Origin: Desulfobacteraceae bacterium
GTDB taxonomy: Bacteria; Desulfobacterota; DSM-4660; Desulfatiglandales; Desulfatiglandaceae
Assembly (NCBI GenBank): GCA_030589225.1
Contig: JAUUWD010000030.1
Location: 1 to 9,885, forward strand
DNA length: 9,885 nt
Direction of reading: 5' to 3'
The translations under genes and the position numbers were made by a program. The notes under the pieces were generated by a model, which made no database searches, was not told the origin of the DNA, and saw nothing but the letters and a program-made list of their open reading frames with translations. This document shows positions 1 to 7,277 of the stretch, one piece after another. How positions within the stretch are numbered: the stretch's first letter is position 1; every line of letters starts with the position of its first letter.

Positions 1-1
1 A

Positions 2-631
2 TCGGTCATCATTTTCGACTGCGACGGAGTTATGTTTGACTCCCGCCAGGCCAATATCAATTTCTACAACCACCTTCTTCAACACTTCGGCCTTCCACTA
101 ATGAGCGAAGACAAGGTAACGTTTGTCCACATGCACACGGCTGATAAGTCTGTACGCCATATTTTTCGGGATACTCCTTATATGGAAATGGCGCAGGAAT
201 ACAGGATGCGGATGGATTACACTCCGTTCCTCAAGGACATGCTCCTGGAGCCAGAATTGAAAACGCTATTAGAGGACCTCAGGCCCAGATTTGGGCTGGC
301 CGTGGCCACCAACCGCAGCAATACTATTGGAAAAGTCCTGGAATCATACGGCCTTTCCAAATATTTTGACATCGTGGTCTCGTCTCTGGATGTGAAAAGG
401 CCTAAACCTCACCCTGAATCTCTCCTTAAAATTCTTCGGTTTTTTAAAATTGGCCCGGAAGAGGCCTTATATGTGGGTGATTCTCAGGTGGATAATGAAA
501 CGGCCAGGGCTGCGGGCATCTCCTTCATTGCTTACAAAAACAGGGCACTGGAGGCGGATTATCATTCGGACCGTCTGATGGATATCGCTGTACTTGTCAA
601 CTCCCGCAATAATACACCGCAAAGAGGCTGA
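2..631 (+). CDS. HAD-superfamily hydrolase, phosphoglycolate-phosphatase-like (5' end cut by window)
   Basis: The frame is open from base 2 and reads SVIIFDCDGVMFDS, so the start codon lies left of the window; the ATG at 32 is internal. About 209 residues are visible. HAD motif I is FDCDG, with nucleophile Asp6 and acid/base Asp8 in visible numbering. Motif II is the Thr of AVATNRS (about 103). Motif III is the Lys region of KRPKPHP (about 132-138). Motif IV is GDSQVDNETA (about 159-168). The order and spacing fit HAD subfamily IA, with a helical cap between motifs I and II. These enzymes are cytoplasmic Mg2+-dependent phosphatases acting on small phosphorylated metabolites such as 2-phosphoglycolate. 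The substrate cannot be read from sequence, so no gene symbol is given. The gene ends 27 bp before the stop codon of the convergent TPR lipoprotein gene, and I see no clear terminator between them. Confidence 0.9.
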   Translation, partial: SVIIFDCDGVMFDSRQANINFYNHLLQHFGLPLMSEDKVTFVHMHTADKSVRHIFRDTPYMEMAQEYRMRMDYTPFLKDMLLEPELKTLLEDLRPRFGLAVATNRSNTIGKVLESYGLSKYFDIVVSSLDVKRPKPHPESLLKILRFFKIGPEEALYVGDSQVDNETARAAGISFIAYKNRALEADYHSDRLMDIAVLVNSRNNTPQRG

Positions 632-658
632 GTGTTGGTTTTTGTTGATAGTTTTTCT

Positions 659-1414
659 CTATTTCATGCTATCGAGGAGCTTCTTTGCCTCCTGAGCAAG
701 GCGCCCTCTTGGGTCAAGTTTTATGGTTTGATGCAATTCCTCTGCTGCTTCAGCATTTCTATTAAACCTCATATACAGTCTTCCAAGGTGAAAATGTGCG
801 GCCGAGTATTCGGGATCCACAGAGATGGCGTTTTTGTAAGCATCAACGGCCTCTTCCCATCTGTTCATACGCTCCAGCGCAATACCCATATTGGTGCGGG
901 CCGGGCTGTAAGAAGGGGCAAACTTTAAGGCCTTATGGAAGCTGGCAATCGCCTTCTGATATTGTTCTTTTTTTATGTAAGCAAGCCCGAGATTATTGTA
1001 GGCAAAGTGTGGGGTCCTGTACAGAATGTCTCCGACGGCCATCTGGAAACAATTTATGGCCAGATCCCACTGGCGGAGCAACAGATACACCGTTCCCATG
1101 TTGTTCCAAGCTTGCGGAAATTCTGGGCGCAGCTCCAAAGCCTTCTTGAAATGATCCAGGGATAGCTGAAACTCTTCTAAATCTCTATAGGCCAAGGCCA
1201 AATTTTGATGGATAGCGCTATTTGTCGGGTCTAATTTGACCGCTTCCAACAACTTTTCAAGGCCTGCCCTTACGCTACCCTGTTGTACAAGTGAAGTGCC
1301 TAAGCGCTGCAATGCTTCAGTCTTTTTCTTCGTGGCTGCCTGGTTCCCGGCACAACTTGTTAAAGTGAACACAAACGAAATAAGGAGTGAAATATGAGAC
1401 AGCATTCTATACAT
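659..1414 (-). CDS. pilW: TPR-repeat outer-membrane lipoprotein, PilF/PilW/Tgl-like secretin pilotin
   Basis: This 251-residue protein starts with a lipoprotein signal: a hydrophobic stretch at about 8-18 and lipobox L18-T19-S20-C21. Ala rather than Asp follows the Cys, which fits sorting to the outer membrane. The rest is about six tetratricopeptide repeats: 36-69, 70-103, 104-139 (degenerate), 141-174, 175-208 and 209-242. Length and repeat number match the PilF/PilW family, whose members help the type IV pilus secretin PilQ insert and multimerise in the outer membrane. The gene lies 127 bp downstream of pilQ on the same strand with no obvious terminator between, so it is probably the last gene of the pil operon. 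The Shine-Dalgarno is weak, and Met4 (at 1405) is an alternative start that leaves the signal peptide intact. TPR proteins are functionally diverse; the pilotin role rests on architecture plus context. Confidence 0.8.
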   Translation of the reverse strand: MYRMLSHISLLISFVFTLTSCAGNQAATKKKTEALQRLGTSLVQQGSVRAGLEKLLEAVKLDPTNSAIHQNLALAYRDLEEFQLSLDHFKKALELRPEFPQAWNNMGTVYLLLRQWDLAINCFQMAVGDILYRTPHFAYNNLGLAYIKKEQYQKAIASFHKALKFAPSYSPARTNMGIALERMNRWEEAVDAYKNAISVDPEYSAAHFHLGRLYMRFNRNAEAAEELHQTIKLDPRGRLAQEAKKLLDSMK

Positions 1415-1541
1415 TTGATGAAAACACCCGGTATGAGGAATTGATCGAAATGGGGATATCCACGAAACGCTTCACGGGCGCCATGCCTCTAACCCTCAGC
1501 ACAGGCCTGCTCCCTGCCTCCGCTTCGTCTCGATGAGGAAC

Positions 1542-3872
1542 CTACATCTTTTTGGTTGGAAAAGAAAGCACCGTTGGTGTCAGGAATATCAGCAGCTCGG
1601 TTTTCTTCAAAATCTTAGTCTGGGCCTTGAAAAGCCACCCTAAAAATGGAATTTTTCGGAGATACGGGATTCCCGCCTCGCTTTGACCTTTTTCCTCCTT
1701 ATAAATACCACCGATCACAACAGTATCGCCGCTTTTGACTATCAGGGTTGTTGTTACGGCTTTCTTAAGGACCCGCGAGGTGGTAGGAGCTTGATCATCG
1801 GTGACATCTACTACCAGGGTAATATAATCATTATAGCTCACCGTGGGGGTGACAGTCAGTGATAAAGTGGCGTCCAGTGTGGTAGATTCCACGTTTTCGG
1901 TAGCCGGTATGATGATGACATCACCTCTACTGATCGTTGCCTCTTGCCCGTTACTGGCAATGACCTTTGGCGCAGAGATGATCTTGGCCTGACTCTCCGT
2001 TTCCGCCAGGGCAAGCCTGGCATCAAGAGAAAGAAACCCTAACGCATTACCGGTCAATGCCCCCACTAACAGATCAATGTTAGGTGCCCAGCCCTCGGGA
2101 GTGTTGGTAGAAAATGCCCCACCATATAAAGCATTCCCGGGAGTTAAGGTAGTGTCTCCTGTCAGGTCATTGTCCAGAAAATCAACCGATGTGTCAGTAC
2201 GGTACTGGTAAGAAGTATCTTGCGTCCACTGGATACCAATGTCCCTGATAAAATCAGTTCCGGCATCGACGATACGCGCCTCTATCATTATCTGCTTTAC
2301 CGGCAGATCAAATCGTTTTATGATCTTCCTGGCCTCCTCAATATTTGAGGCGATATCTTTCATAATAATGGTATTTGTCCGTTTATCAACTCTCGTTGAG
2401 CCCCGCTCGCTTAAAAAGATATGTTCCTTAATCTCACCGGCCTCTGAAAAATCAACCGGAAAATACTCCGTAATAAGCGGCTCTAACATTTTGGCCTGTT
2501 CCTGTTCCGCCAGCCTCCTCTTTCTTTCGGCTTCGAGCCTTGCCTCGGCCTCTTCTATTTTTTTGCGTTCCTCTGCCTCAATCTGTTGGATCTTTTTCTT
2601 GGTCGTAACCCAGATAACGTTTCCCTGGTGTCTCATACCCAGATCATTGTTAGCAAGGAGGAGATCCAGGGCCTGATCCCAAGGCACATTTTTGAGCCTC
2701 ATTGATACCATGCCTTTTACATCGGGTCCCCAGATAATGTTCAAATTGCTGACCTCTCCAATCAGCCTCAAAATATTGGTCACATCCGCGTTCACAAAGT
2801 CCATGGTCATGGGTGAGCCTTTATACTTACCGGTACCAAGGCCAGGTATCCTCGTGCGCTCCTTCTTGGACACTTTTGGGGCTTCCCGTTTCACACCCGT
2901 ATCAGCAGACGAAACTTTTTCCAGTTCCACCAGTTTCACAGGAACTATCTTCTTTTCCGGGTGCTTCACGGGTGTTGGGCCAAAATCAATGCGAATACCG
3001 CTGTCTGACTGATCCACATGGAAGGGAACAATATCCCTCAAAGATATGGCAAGGGAAAGTCGTTTGTCGGTGGAAGAATACCCGGATGTCACCCGATCTA
3101 CAGCTCCCTCAAAGTGAGTACTGTCAAGGCGTCTCAGAAGAAGCGGCGGGATAATGGTTTCCTCAAGGGTCAGGAGCAGGGTCTTTGGGGTTTTTCTTTC
3201 CAGGTTGTAGCTGGCCTTCCTATCTGTTGTGACGGTAAGCCTCGATTTGCCATGCTGCAGCATGGTAAAATCAATACCCAGAATTTGATTCAGGTCTGTG
3301 GCGCGTGGTTCGAAAAAGATCCTTGGTTCGGTTGCCTCCTGTTCCGATTCCCCGGCATCCTCGGTTTCCTTGGCTCCAGCAGCCATTTCGGTCCCTGGCT
3401 GCTCGGAGGTCTCTTCTGGGACTGATTTTGGCGAAAGCATCAGACGGATGGAATTATCCCTTTCAGCAACCTCATAATCCAGATCTCTCGCCAGGCCAAC
3501 CACTACTCTCGTGGTTTTGTCATCGGCCTTTCCTTGCTCCAGGTGAATACCAATCACATTCCCATCATTCACAGGAGTAAATAGCGGAAGCTCGTTACCA
3601 GGTATACCTCCAATATCGAGAACCACCCTGAGCGGATCAATCAACTTGAAAGTCGTATAGGGGACCGATCTGGTGTTAGTGATTTCGACAACAGTCATCT
3701 CATCCCCTGAGGAGCTAATCGTAATGGCTTCAATGCTCGGAGATGTAGCCTCCTCGGTGGGTTGTTGAGTCGTACTGCTCGTTGCACAGCCGATGAGAAC
3801 CCAAATGGCTATTACCAAACATGGCCGTGAGAAAAATAGTACCTTCTTGTTTTCGCTTCCTCTCGTCAACAT
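1542..3872 (-). CDS. pilQ: Type IV pilus secretin PilQ
   Basis: PilQ forms the gated outer-membrane channel through which the pilus exits. From the chosen ATG the protein has 776 residues: lipoprotein-type signal with lipobox L-I-G-C29; AMIN-like domain about 48-146; acidic low-complexity linker about 147-185; second AMIN-like domain about 198-297; secretin/TonB short N-terminal (N0/STN) domain about 352-424; highly charged Glu/Lys/Arg helix about 425-462; N1 domain about 467-521; secretin core to about 770, with the family signature around VVIGGIYKEE (718-727) and GIPYLRKIPFLGWLF (734-748). AMIN domains bind peptidoglycan. An in-frame GTG at 3968 would add 32 residues and has a usable AGGA 6 nt upstream. 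I prefer the ATG at 3872 because AGGGAG lies 7 nt upstream and it gives a normal-length signal peptide. It follows pilP and precedes the putative pilotin gene. Confidence 0.95.
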   Translation of the reverse strand: MLTRGSENKKVLFFSRPCLVIAIWVLIGCATSSTTQQPTEEATSPSIEAITISSSGDEMTVVEITNTRSVPYTTFKLIDPLRVVLDIGGIPGNELPLFTPVNDGNVIGIHLEQGKADDKTTRVVVGLARDLDYEVAERDNSIRLMLSPKSVPEETSEQPGTEMAAGAKETEDAGESEQEATEPRIFFEPRATDLNQILGIDFTMLQHGKSRLTVTTDRKASYNLERKTPKTLLLTLEETIIPPLLLRRLDSTHFEGAVDRVTSGYSSTDKRLSLAISLRDIVPFHVDQSDSGIRIDFGPTPVKHPEKKIVPVKLVELEKVSSADTGVKREAPKVSKKERTRIPGLGTGKYKGSPMTMDFVNADVTNILRLIGEVSNLNIIWGPDVKGMVSMRLKNVPWDQALDLLLANNDLGMRHQGNVIWVTTKKKIQQIEAEERKKIEEAEARLEAERKRRLAEQEQAKMLEPLITEYFPVDFSEAGEIKEHIFLSERGSTRVDKRTNTIIMKDIASNIEEARKIIKRFDLPVKQIMIEARIVDAGTDFIRDIGIQWTQDTSYQYRTDTSVDFLDNDLTGDTTLTPGNALYGGAFSTNTPEGWAPNIDLLVGALTGNALGFLSLDARLALAETESQAKIISAPKVIASNGQEATISRGDVIIIPATENVESTTLDATLSLTVTPTVSYNDYITLVVDVTDDQAPTTSRVLKKAVTTTLIVKSGDTVVIGGIYKEEKGQSEAGIPYLRKIPFLGWLFKAQTKILKKTELLIFLTPTVLSFPTKKM

Positions 3873-3879
3873 ATGTGTT

Positions 3880-3885
3880 CTCCCT
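3880..3885 (-). promoter_or_regulatory. Ribosome binding site deciding the pilQ start
   Basis: AGGGAG sits 7 nt before the ATG ending at 3872. Together with the signal peptide directly after that ATG, it favours this start over the upstream GTG at 3968. Confidence 0.65.
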
Positions 3886-3978
3886 GCAAACCTGGTCTTG
3901 TTTTGACTGTTTCCATCCCCCCATCGCATTGGGCTGTTTGGAAATTGGCATATGAGACCCAGAATCACGTTGTATCCT

Positions 3979-3995
3979 ACTGCAATTAACGCAGT
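3979..3995 (-). other. Small inverted repeat across the pilP stop codon
   Basis: ACTGC and GCAGT flank a 7-nt spacer that contains the pilP TAA. The hairpin has only 5 bp and no U-tract, so it is not a terminator. It could be a minor mRNA structure just before the pilQ leader, or chance. Confidence 0.3.
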
Positions 3996-4555
3996 TTCTT
4001 GGCAGTATCCTTGTCCTTTACCTGACCCGTCCTAAAATCCTTGTGCTTTTCGCGAACGATGAACTCTTTTTCCTTTATCTCATAAACGACACCCTCATGT
4101 AGTCCTATGGGAGTGCCCTTCCTGATCACATGCCCGATCCCTTTTGAATCACGCACCATGGCCCAGTTCCCTTTCTGACTTATAATAATTGCGATCAGAT
4201 CTAATTGGGAAAGATCCAGTGTTTCAAGATAAGTCTTCGGCTTTCTCTTCTTCTTCTCTTCAATAGACTCCTGTTCGGCAATAAACGATTTGAAAGGGTC
4301 TGTTTTGCCGGTGGGGTCGTAGACATAGCCTTCTGATAATCCCTTCTCTGGCTGGACAAGCGTATCCTTGTCCGTATCATCTGGTAACAATACTTTTTGA
4401 CCTTTCGGTCCCTTATAGATCAATTCCTGTGACGCACAGGCCCCCGCGACACAGAAAAGTGAATACATCACAGACAGGAATAGAACAGTACTACAATATC
4501 GCAGCAACCTTCTATTTCTTCTTTTTCTTATTTTTTCCCGTCTTAGTCTTCTCAT
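3986..4555 (-). CDS. pilP: Type IV pilus alignment lipoprotein-like protein PilP
   Basis: PilP is the periplasmic link between the PilN/PilO inner-membrane complex and the N0 domain of PilQ. The 189-residue product has an unusually basic N-terminus (residues 2-19 are nearly all Arg/Lys), a hydrophobic segment at about 21-39, and then either a weak lipobox (A-G-A-C40) or a signal peptidase I site (A-C-A before S42). The PilP hallmarks follow: the YDPTGKTDPFKSF segment (79-91) and the beta-rich C-terminal domain (about 109-160) containing LDLSQLDL, GNWAMV and IRKGTPIG. The ATG at 4555 has AAGGAAA 4-6 nt upstream. It lies inside pilO, so the two genes overlap by 44 nt and are probably translationally coupled. 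Identity is secure from motifs and gene order; whether it is lipidated is uncertain. Confidence 0.92.
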   Translation of the reverse strand: MRRLRREKIRKRRNRRLLRYCSTVLFLSVMYSLFCVAGACASQELIYKGPKGQKVLLPDDTDKDTLVQPEKGLSEGYVYDPTGKTDPFKSFIAEQESIEEKKKRKPKTYLETLDLSQLDLIAIIISQKGNWAMVRDSKGIGHVIRKGTPIGLHEGVVYEIKEKEFIVREKHKDFRTGQVKDKDTAKKLR

Positions 4556-5135
4556 CGACTTTCCTTTTAAACCTATATGTTACGGCATTGCATTTGGTTG
4601 TGAGATTGGTGGACCTCTCCTTGATAGGCTTCATGGAGATGTCAAGGATATTTACAATCCGTTTCATTCGGCCCACCTTATCGAAGAACGTGGCGACATC
4701 GTGATAAGTACCACTTACTTCCATGGAAACAGGAATCTCTAAATAGAAATCACGAGCCTTTTCTTTCTTTGGGCTAAATAACAGGAACTCCAGGTTTGCG
4801 TCGCTTCCTAACTGCGTGATGCTCCTTAGGAGGGTTGGTATCTCCCTTTTGTTAGGCAAGAGCTTAAGGGCCTCCCGGAATTGGGCCCCAACCTCGACCT
4901 GCTCTGCCTCAAATTTTTTCAAAGTTCTTGCCTTTATTTTGGCTTGATTGATTTTCTTTTCAAGACCTGCAATCTCTTTGTTGAGTCGAGTAATCTCCTT
5001 TGATTTTGGAATATAGACCAGCGCTACGAAAATCCCTGCCAGCAGGACAATCGTTCCCACAAGAATCAGTATCCTGTGGATCATCTTTAGCTTTTCAACT
5101 TTTTCAAAAAAGGCGCCCGTTGGCATTCCTTCCAC
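4512..5135 (-). CDS. pilO: Type IV pilus inner-membrane alignment protein PilO
   Basis: PilO pairs with PilN in the inner membrane and holds PilP in the periplasm. The 207-residue product has a short cytoplasmic N-terminus, one transmembrane helix (about 21-42), a periplasmic coiled coil (about 45-85) rich in Lys/Glu/Leu, and a ferredoxin-like PilO domain (about 90-190) with the SGTYHDVATFF segment typical of the family. The C-terminus is a polylysine tail (KNKKKKK) encoded in the 44 nt shared with the start of pilP. The start is unsettled. The GTG at 5135 has AGGGGG only 2 nt away, while Met4 (ATG at 5126) has that same purine run 11 nt upstream. The choice alters only three residues. It lies 26 bp after pilN. 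Confidence 0.92.
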   Translation of the reverse strand: MEGMPTGAFFEKVEKLKMIHRILILVGTIVLLAGIFVALVYIPKSKEITRLNKEIAGLEKKINQAKIKARTLKKFEAEQVEVGAQFREALKLLPNKREIPTLLRSITQLGSDANLEFLLFSPKKEKARDFYLEIPVSMEVSGTYHDVATFFDKVGRMKRIVNILDISMKPIKERSTNLTTKCNAVTYRFKRKVDEKTKTGKNKKKKK

Positions 5136-5161
5136 ATCCCCCTGGTTAAAAGAATTAAGTG

Positions 5162-5749
5162 TTAGCGTTTCTTCTTGTTTTCTGGCTTGGCTTTTTCTTT
5201 ATAGGCATAAGTCTTACATGTTAAGACAAAATCAACCACATTTAGTTTATATTTTGGCAAATTCTTTAGCTTTGCGGTCTGGAGGTCAACTGAAACTACA
5301 TGCGTGGCATTCTCAAGGTTCGTCATAAACAAGGCTACTGTATCGTTGTCCATTGCAGTGCCCTTCAAGGTCAAGATGCCCTTTTTTTCACTTAGATCGG
5401 TTAGCCACAGTTTCTCCTTGGGAACCGCCATCGATAACTCGTCTAATAAAAGGACCGGTCCTGTTTTTTTGCTTTCAAGTTCTTTAATAACATTGAGTTT
5501 GGCTCGGACCTCAGCGATCTTCTTTTTTAACTCCTGTATTTTTTTCGTGGTTTCTGCATAAGTGGCCAGTTCCTTCTTTTTAGAGGACATATCAACCTCT
5601 AAAGCGGCTACGGTTCTGCTGAAATTCAGGAAAACAAAACCCATCAATAGAGCAAGGCAAACGAAGGACAGGGCAAAAACACTAATCTGCCTCCTTATAT
5701 TCTCTTTTTTTCTGGCGGCCCTAAACGGTAGAAGATTTATTCTTATCAT
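5162..5749 (-). CDS. pilN: Type IV pilus inner-membrane alignment protein PilN
   Basis: PilN bridges cytoplasmic PilM and membrane PilO. The 195-residue product begins MIRINLLPFR. The INLLP motif is the conserved short N-terminal tail that docks in the groove of PilM. One transmembrane helix (about 22-43) follows, then a coiled coil (about 47-95) and a periplasmic ferredoxin-like domain (about 100-180) with the WLTDLSEKKGILTLKGTA strand region. The C-terminus is Lys-rich (ENKKKR). The start ATG overlaps the pilM stop as ATGA, a classic translational-coupling arrangement that fits the direct PilM-PilN contact. Confidence 0.94.
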   Translation of the reverse strand: MIRINLLPFRAARKKENIRRQISVFALSFVCLALLMGFVFLNFSRTVAALEVDMSSKKKELATYAETTKKIQELKKKIAEVRAKLNVIKELESKKTGPVLLLDELSMAVPKEKLWLTDLSEKKGILTLKGTAMDNDTVALFMTNLENATHVVSVDLQTAKLKNLPKYKLNVVDFVLTCKTYAYKEKAKPENKKKR

Positions 5750-6849
5750 TTGTCACCAATGCTTCTTAGAGCCAGACCCACAGCGACAGCAGCCTGTGGC
5801 GCCATGTACCTAAGGTACCTTGGGTCAAAGCGTTTTTCGTCAACTACAAGGTTCGAAAAAGGGTTAAGTTCTACAACTGGGATGCCTGTTTCTAATTGCA
5901 GATATTTCTGAAACCCGGGGATCCTGCAAGATCCTCCGCTAATCAGGATTTTCTCTATGGTTTCATCCGGGTAGGTGCTGGCCACAAAGTCGAGGGCTCG
6001 CTTTATTTCCATGGTCCACTCCGAGACCACAGAAGTAAAAATCTCCTCTAGTCTACCTTTCTGTTTATCTACTTTGCCGCCTCCCAGTTTTATTTGTTCG
6101 GCTTCTTCGAAACTGACGCTGAAATCGGACATGATGCCCTCAGTAATCTGGGAGCCGCCAAATGAGGAATCCCTGGTAAATAGAGATGCCCCATCTTTGA
6201 TGGCATTTATTCCAAGCTCATCAGCGCCTACATTCACCAGCGCGTAACACCCTGCAGGCTCCTCAGCGCTAATCTCAAAGGCATTTTGCAGGGCAAATGC
6301 GTCCACATCCAGAACCCCCGGACTAAGGCCTGACAGTTGAAGCAGATTGTCGTAATCGTTAATGATATCTTTCTTGGCGGCGACCAGCATAACTTCCATC
6401 TGCTCCGCCCGCTCCTGATCACCTTCCTCTGCTGCCCCTGTCTCTTCCGCCCCAGCGCTCAGGGTATCAAAATCAAGGTTCACCTCACTGATATCAAAAG
6501 GGATATATTGTTCGGCTTCTACCTGGATAATCGCTTCGATCTCCGATTCCTTACTGGTGCCCAAAGATATTTTTTTCACAATCACGGAGTATCCGGATAT
6601 GGAGGTTGCTACATTCTTGTTTTTTACCTTCAGGTTTTTGAAAAGGCTTGTTATTGCCGATGATACGAGCTCCATTTCCTTGATAGATCCTTCAACTATC
6701 GCATCCGGTGGCAGCCCTATCTGGCCAAAATTCTTAAGGACCCTCCCTTGCTTGCCGTGATCTATCTCCACTAACTTGATAGAATGGGACCCTATATCCA
6801 GTCCAACTAATTGATTTTTCTTAGGAATAGCCATAATTGATGTTTTCAC
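5746..6849 (-). CDS. pilM: Type IV pilus assembly ATPase-fold protein PilM
   Basis: PilM is a cytoplasmic actin/FtsA-like protein that binds ATP and the N-terminal tail of PilN, connecting the alignment complex to the motor side. The 367-residue product shows the actin-fold nucleotide-binding motifs in order: phosphate-1 GLDIGSHSIKLVE (16-28), phosphate-2 around ALVNVGADELGINAI with downstream SFGGSQITEGI, and the adenosine motif ILISGGSCRIPGF near the C-terminus. The length is normal for the family. The GTG start at 6849 overlaps the stop of the HTH gene as GTGA; the ATG at 6834 (Met6) is an alternative that removes five residues. It is the first structural gene of the pilMNOPQ set. Confidence 0.95.
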   Translation of the reverse strand: MKTSIMAIPKKNQLVGLDIGSHSIKLVEIDHGKQGRVLKNFGQIGLPPDAIVEGSIKEMELVSSAITSLFKNLKVKNKNVATSISGYSVIVKKISLGTSKESEIEAIIQVEAEQYIPFDISEVNLDFDTLSAGAEETGAAEEGDQERAEQMEVMLVAAKKDIINDYDNLLQLSGLSPGVLDVDAFALQNAFEISAEEPAGCYALVNVGADELGINAIKDGASLFTRDSSFGGSQITEGIMSDFSVSFEEAEQIKLGGGKVDKQKGRLEEIFTSVVSEWTMEIKRALDFVASTYPDETIEKILISGGSCRIPGFQKYLQLETGIPVVELNPFSNLVVDEKRFDPRYLRYMAPQAAVAVGLALRSIGDK

Positions 6850-7046
6850 CTCTCAGGGAAAATTTTCTCCCTGTCAGGAAGGTCATAGCCAAGAGCCAAT
6901 ATAATCTTACGCTTGGTCTCCATCCGACAGTCTTTTCCCCGCTCAACCCGATCAATAGTCAAGGGAGAAACGCCTGCTTTTCTTGCAAGCTCTGCCTTGC
7001 TCATGAGCAGCCCCTCTCTGATTGTTTTTACGGCATTCGCATTCAA
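6846..7046 (-). CDS. Small Cro/XRE-type helix-turn-helix DNA-binding protein
   Basis: This 66-residue protein is essentially one HTH_3 domain: a first helix, then MSKAELARKAGVSPLTIDRVERGK (residues 15-38), which contains the two core helices (about 16-23 and 27-35), and two further helices ending in ALGYDL. There is no added sensor or oligomerisation domain. The start is a TTG: no in-frame ATG occurs before residue 15, where the first helix would be lost, whereas GGAGAGG lies 5 nt before the TTG. Its stop overlaps the pilM start as GTGA, so it is the first gene of the pil operon. A role in regulating the operon, possibly by autoregulation at the palindromes upstream, is inference. It resembles the plain HTH proteins of the Cro/C1 family, which can repress or activate. 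Confidence 0.85.
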   Translation of the reverse strand: MNANAVKTIREGLLMSKAELARKAGVSPLTIDRVERGKDCRMETKRKIILALGYDLPDREKIFPER

Positions 7047-7051
7047 TTTAT

Positions 7052-7058
7052 CCTCTCC
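7052..7058 (-). promoter_or_regulatory. Strong ribosome binding site for the TTG-started HTH gene
   Basis: GGAGAGG with a 5-nt ATAAA spacer to the TTG at 7046. This is what supports the non-ATG start, because nearby ATG triplets are out of frame and reach a stop within a few codons. Confidence 0.75.
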
Positions 7059-7082
7059 AAGTCCTGATTCTCAGATATATAT

Positions 7083-7112
7083 AATATATCAAAATTAGCT
7101 CATATTTGTCAA
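7083..7112 (-). promoter_or_regulatory. Proximal sigma-70 promoter (P2) of the HTH-pilMNOPQ operon
   Basis: Read on the minus strand: TTGACA (7107-7112), an 18-nt spacer, then TATATT (7083-7088). The -35 box is consensus and the -10 differs at one base. The expected start is near 7076, about 30 nt before the HTH start codon. It lies downstream of the riboswitch terminator, so transcripts from here escape riboswitch control. An AT-rich UP-like tract (about 7122-7137) lies immediately upstream. Confidence 0.8.
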
Positions 7113-7161
7113 ATAGTTTTTTATAAATTAATTAAATTGTATATAATTTATACATATATAG
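7104..7161. repeat. Promoter-upstream module, copy A (proximal)
   Basis: This 58-bp AT-rich block aligns with 7407-7462. Shared segments are ATTTGTCAA (carrying the -35 box), ATAAATTAATTAAATT, ATAATTTAT and CATATATAG. It holds a 17-bp palindrome at 7138-7154 (TGTATA, 5-bp spacer, TATACA), centred about 70 bp upstream of the expected P2 start. Confidence 0.85.
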
Positions 7162-7233
7162 CGGCGGAAAAAAATGTGTGGCACAATATGTTGTACTCGC
7201 ATCCGCTCAAAAATTCTTTTCAATCCCTAAGGA
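7162..7233. other. Spacer between copy A and the terminator, no gene seen
   Basis: No coding frame of useful length. It contains ACAATATGTTGT, a weak imperfect dyad, and a purine/A-rich stretch. Its minus-strand transcript would be the region between the riboswitch terminator and promoter P2. Confidence 0.5.
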
Positions 7234-7270
7234 AAAAAAGCCTTTGAGCATCCTTAAACCCAAAGGCTTT
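7234..7270 (-). terminator. Intrinsic terminator forming the riboswitch expression platform
   Basis: On the minus strand AAAGCCTTTG (7270-7261) pairs perfectly with CAAAGGCTTT (7246-7237). The loop is 14 nt and seven U (7240-7234) run from the end of the stem. It starts only 8-10 nt after the aptamer, the usual place for a transcriptional riboswitch platform. The + strand lacks a matching U-tract, so it works in one direction only. Confidence 0.9.
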
Positions 7271-7277
7271 ATTCAAA

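Noticed and set aside
1414..1490. 25-codon minus-strand frame (MAPVKRF...) ending at the TPR gene start
   Set aside because: Very short, no recognisable features, and no strong Shine-Dalgarno beyond a GAGG. It is probably chance in the pilQ-TPR gap.
2239..3580. Several long plus-strand frames opposite pilQ
   Set aside because: They lie antisense to a well-conserved secretin gene, have Ser/Leu/Arg-rich composition typical of shadow frames, and show no family motif.
3873..3968. 32-residue N-terminal extension of PilQ from the GTG at 3968
   Set aside because: It would bury the lipoprotein signal behind a 48-residue n-region. The ATG at 3872 has a better ribosome binding site, although AGGA before the GTG keeps this from being excluded outright.
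7165..7185. Sigma-54-like element TGGCAC...TTG on the + strand
   Set aside because: The GG-to-G spacing is one base too long and the GC of the -12 box is absent. It is also more than 500 bp from lepB.
7169..7228. 18-codon plus-strand frame (MCGTICC...) in the leader region
   Set aside because: Too short, no good ribosome binding site or homology, and it runs into the terminator of the opposite strand.
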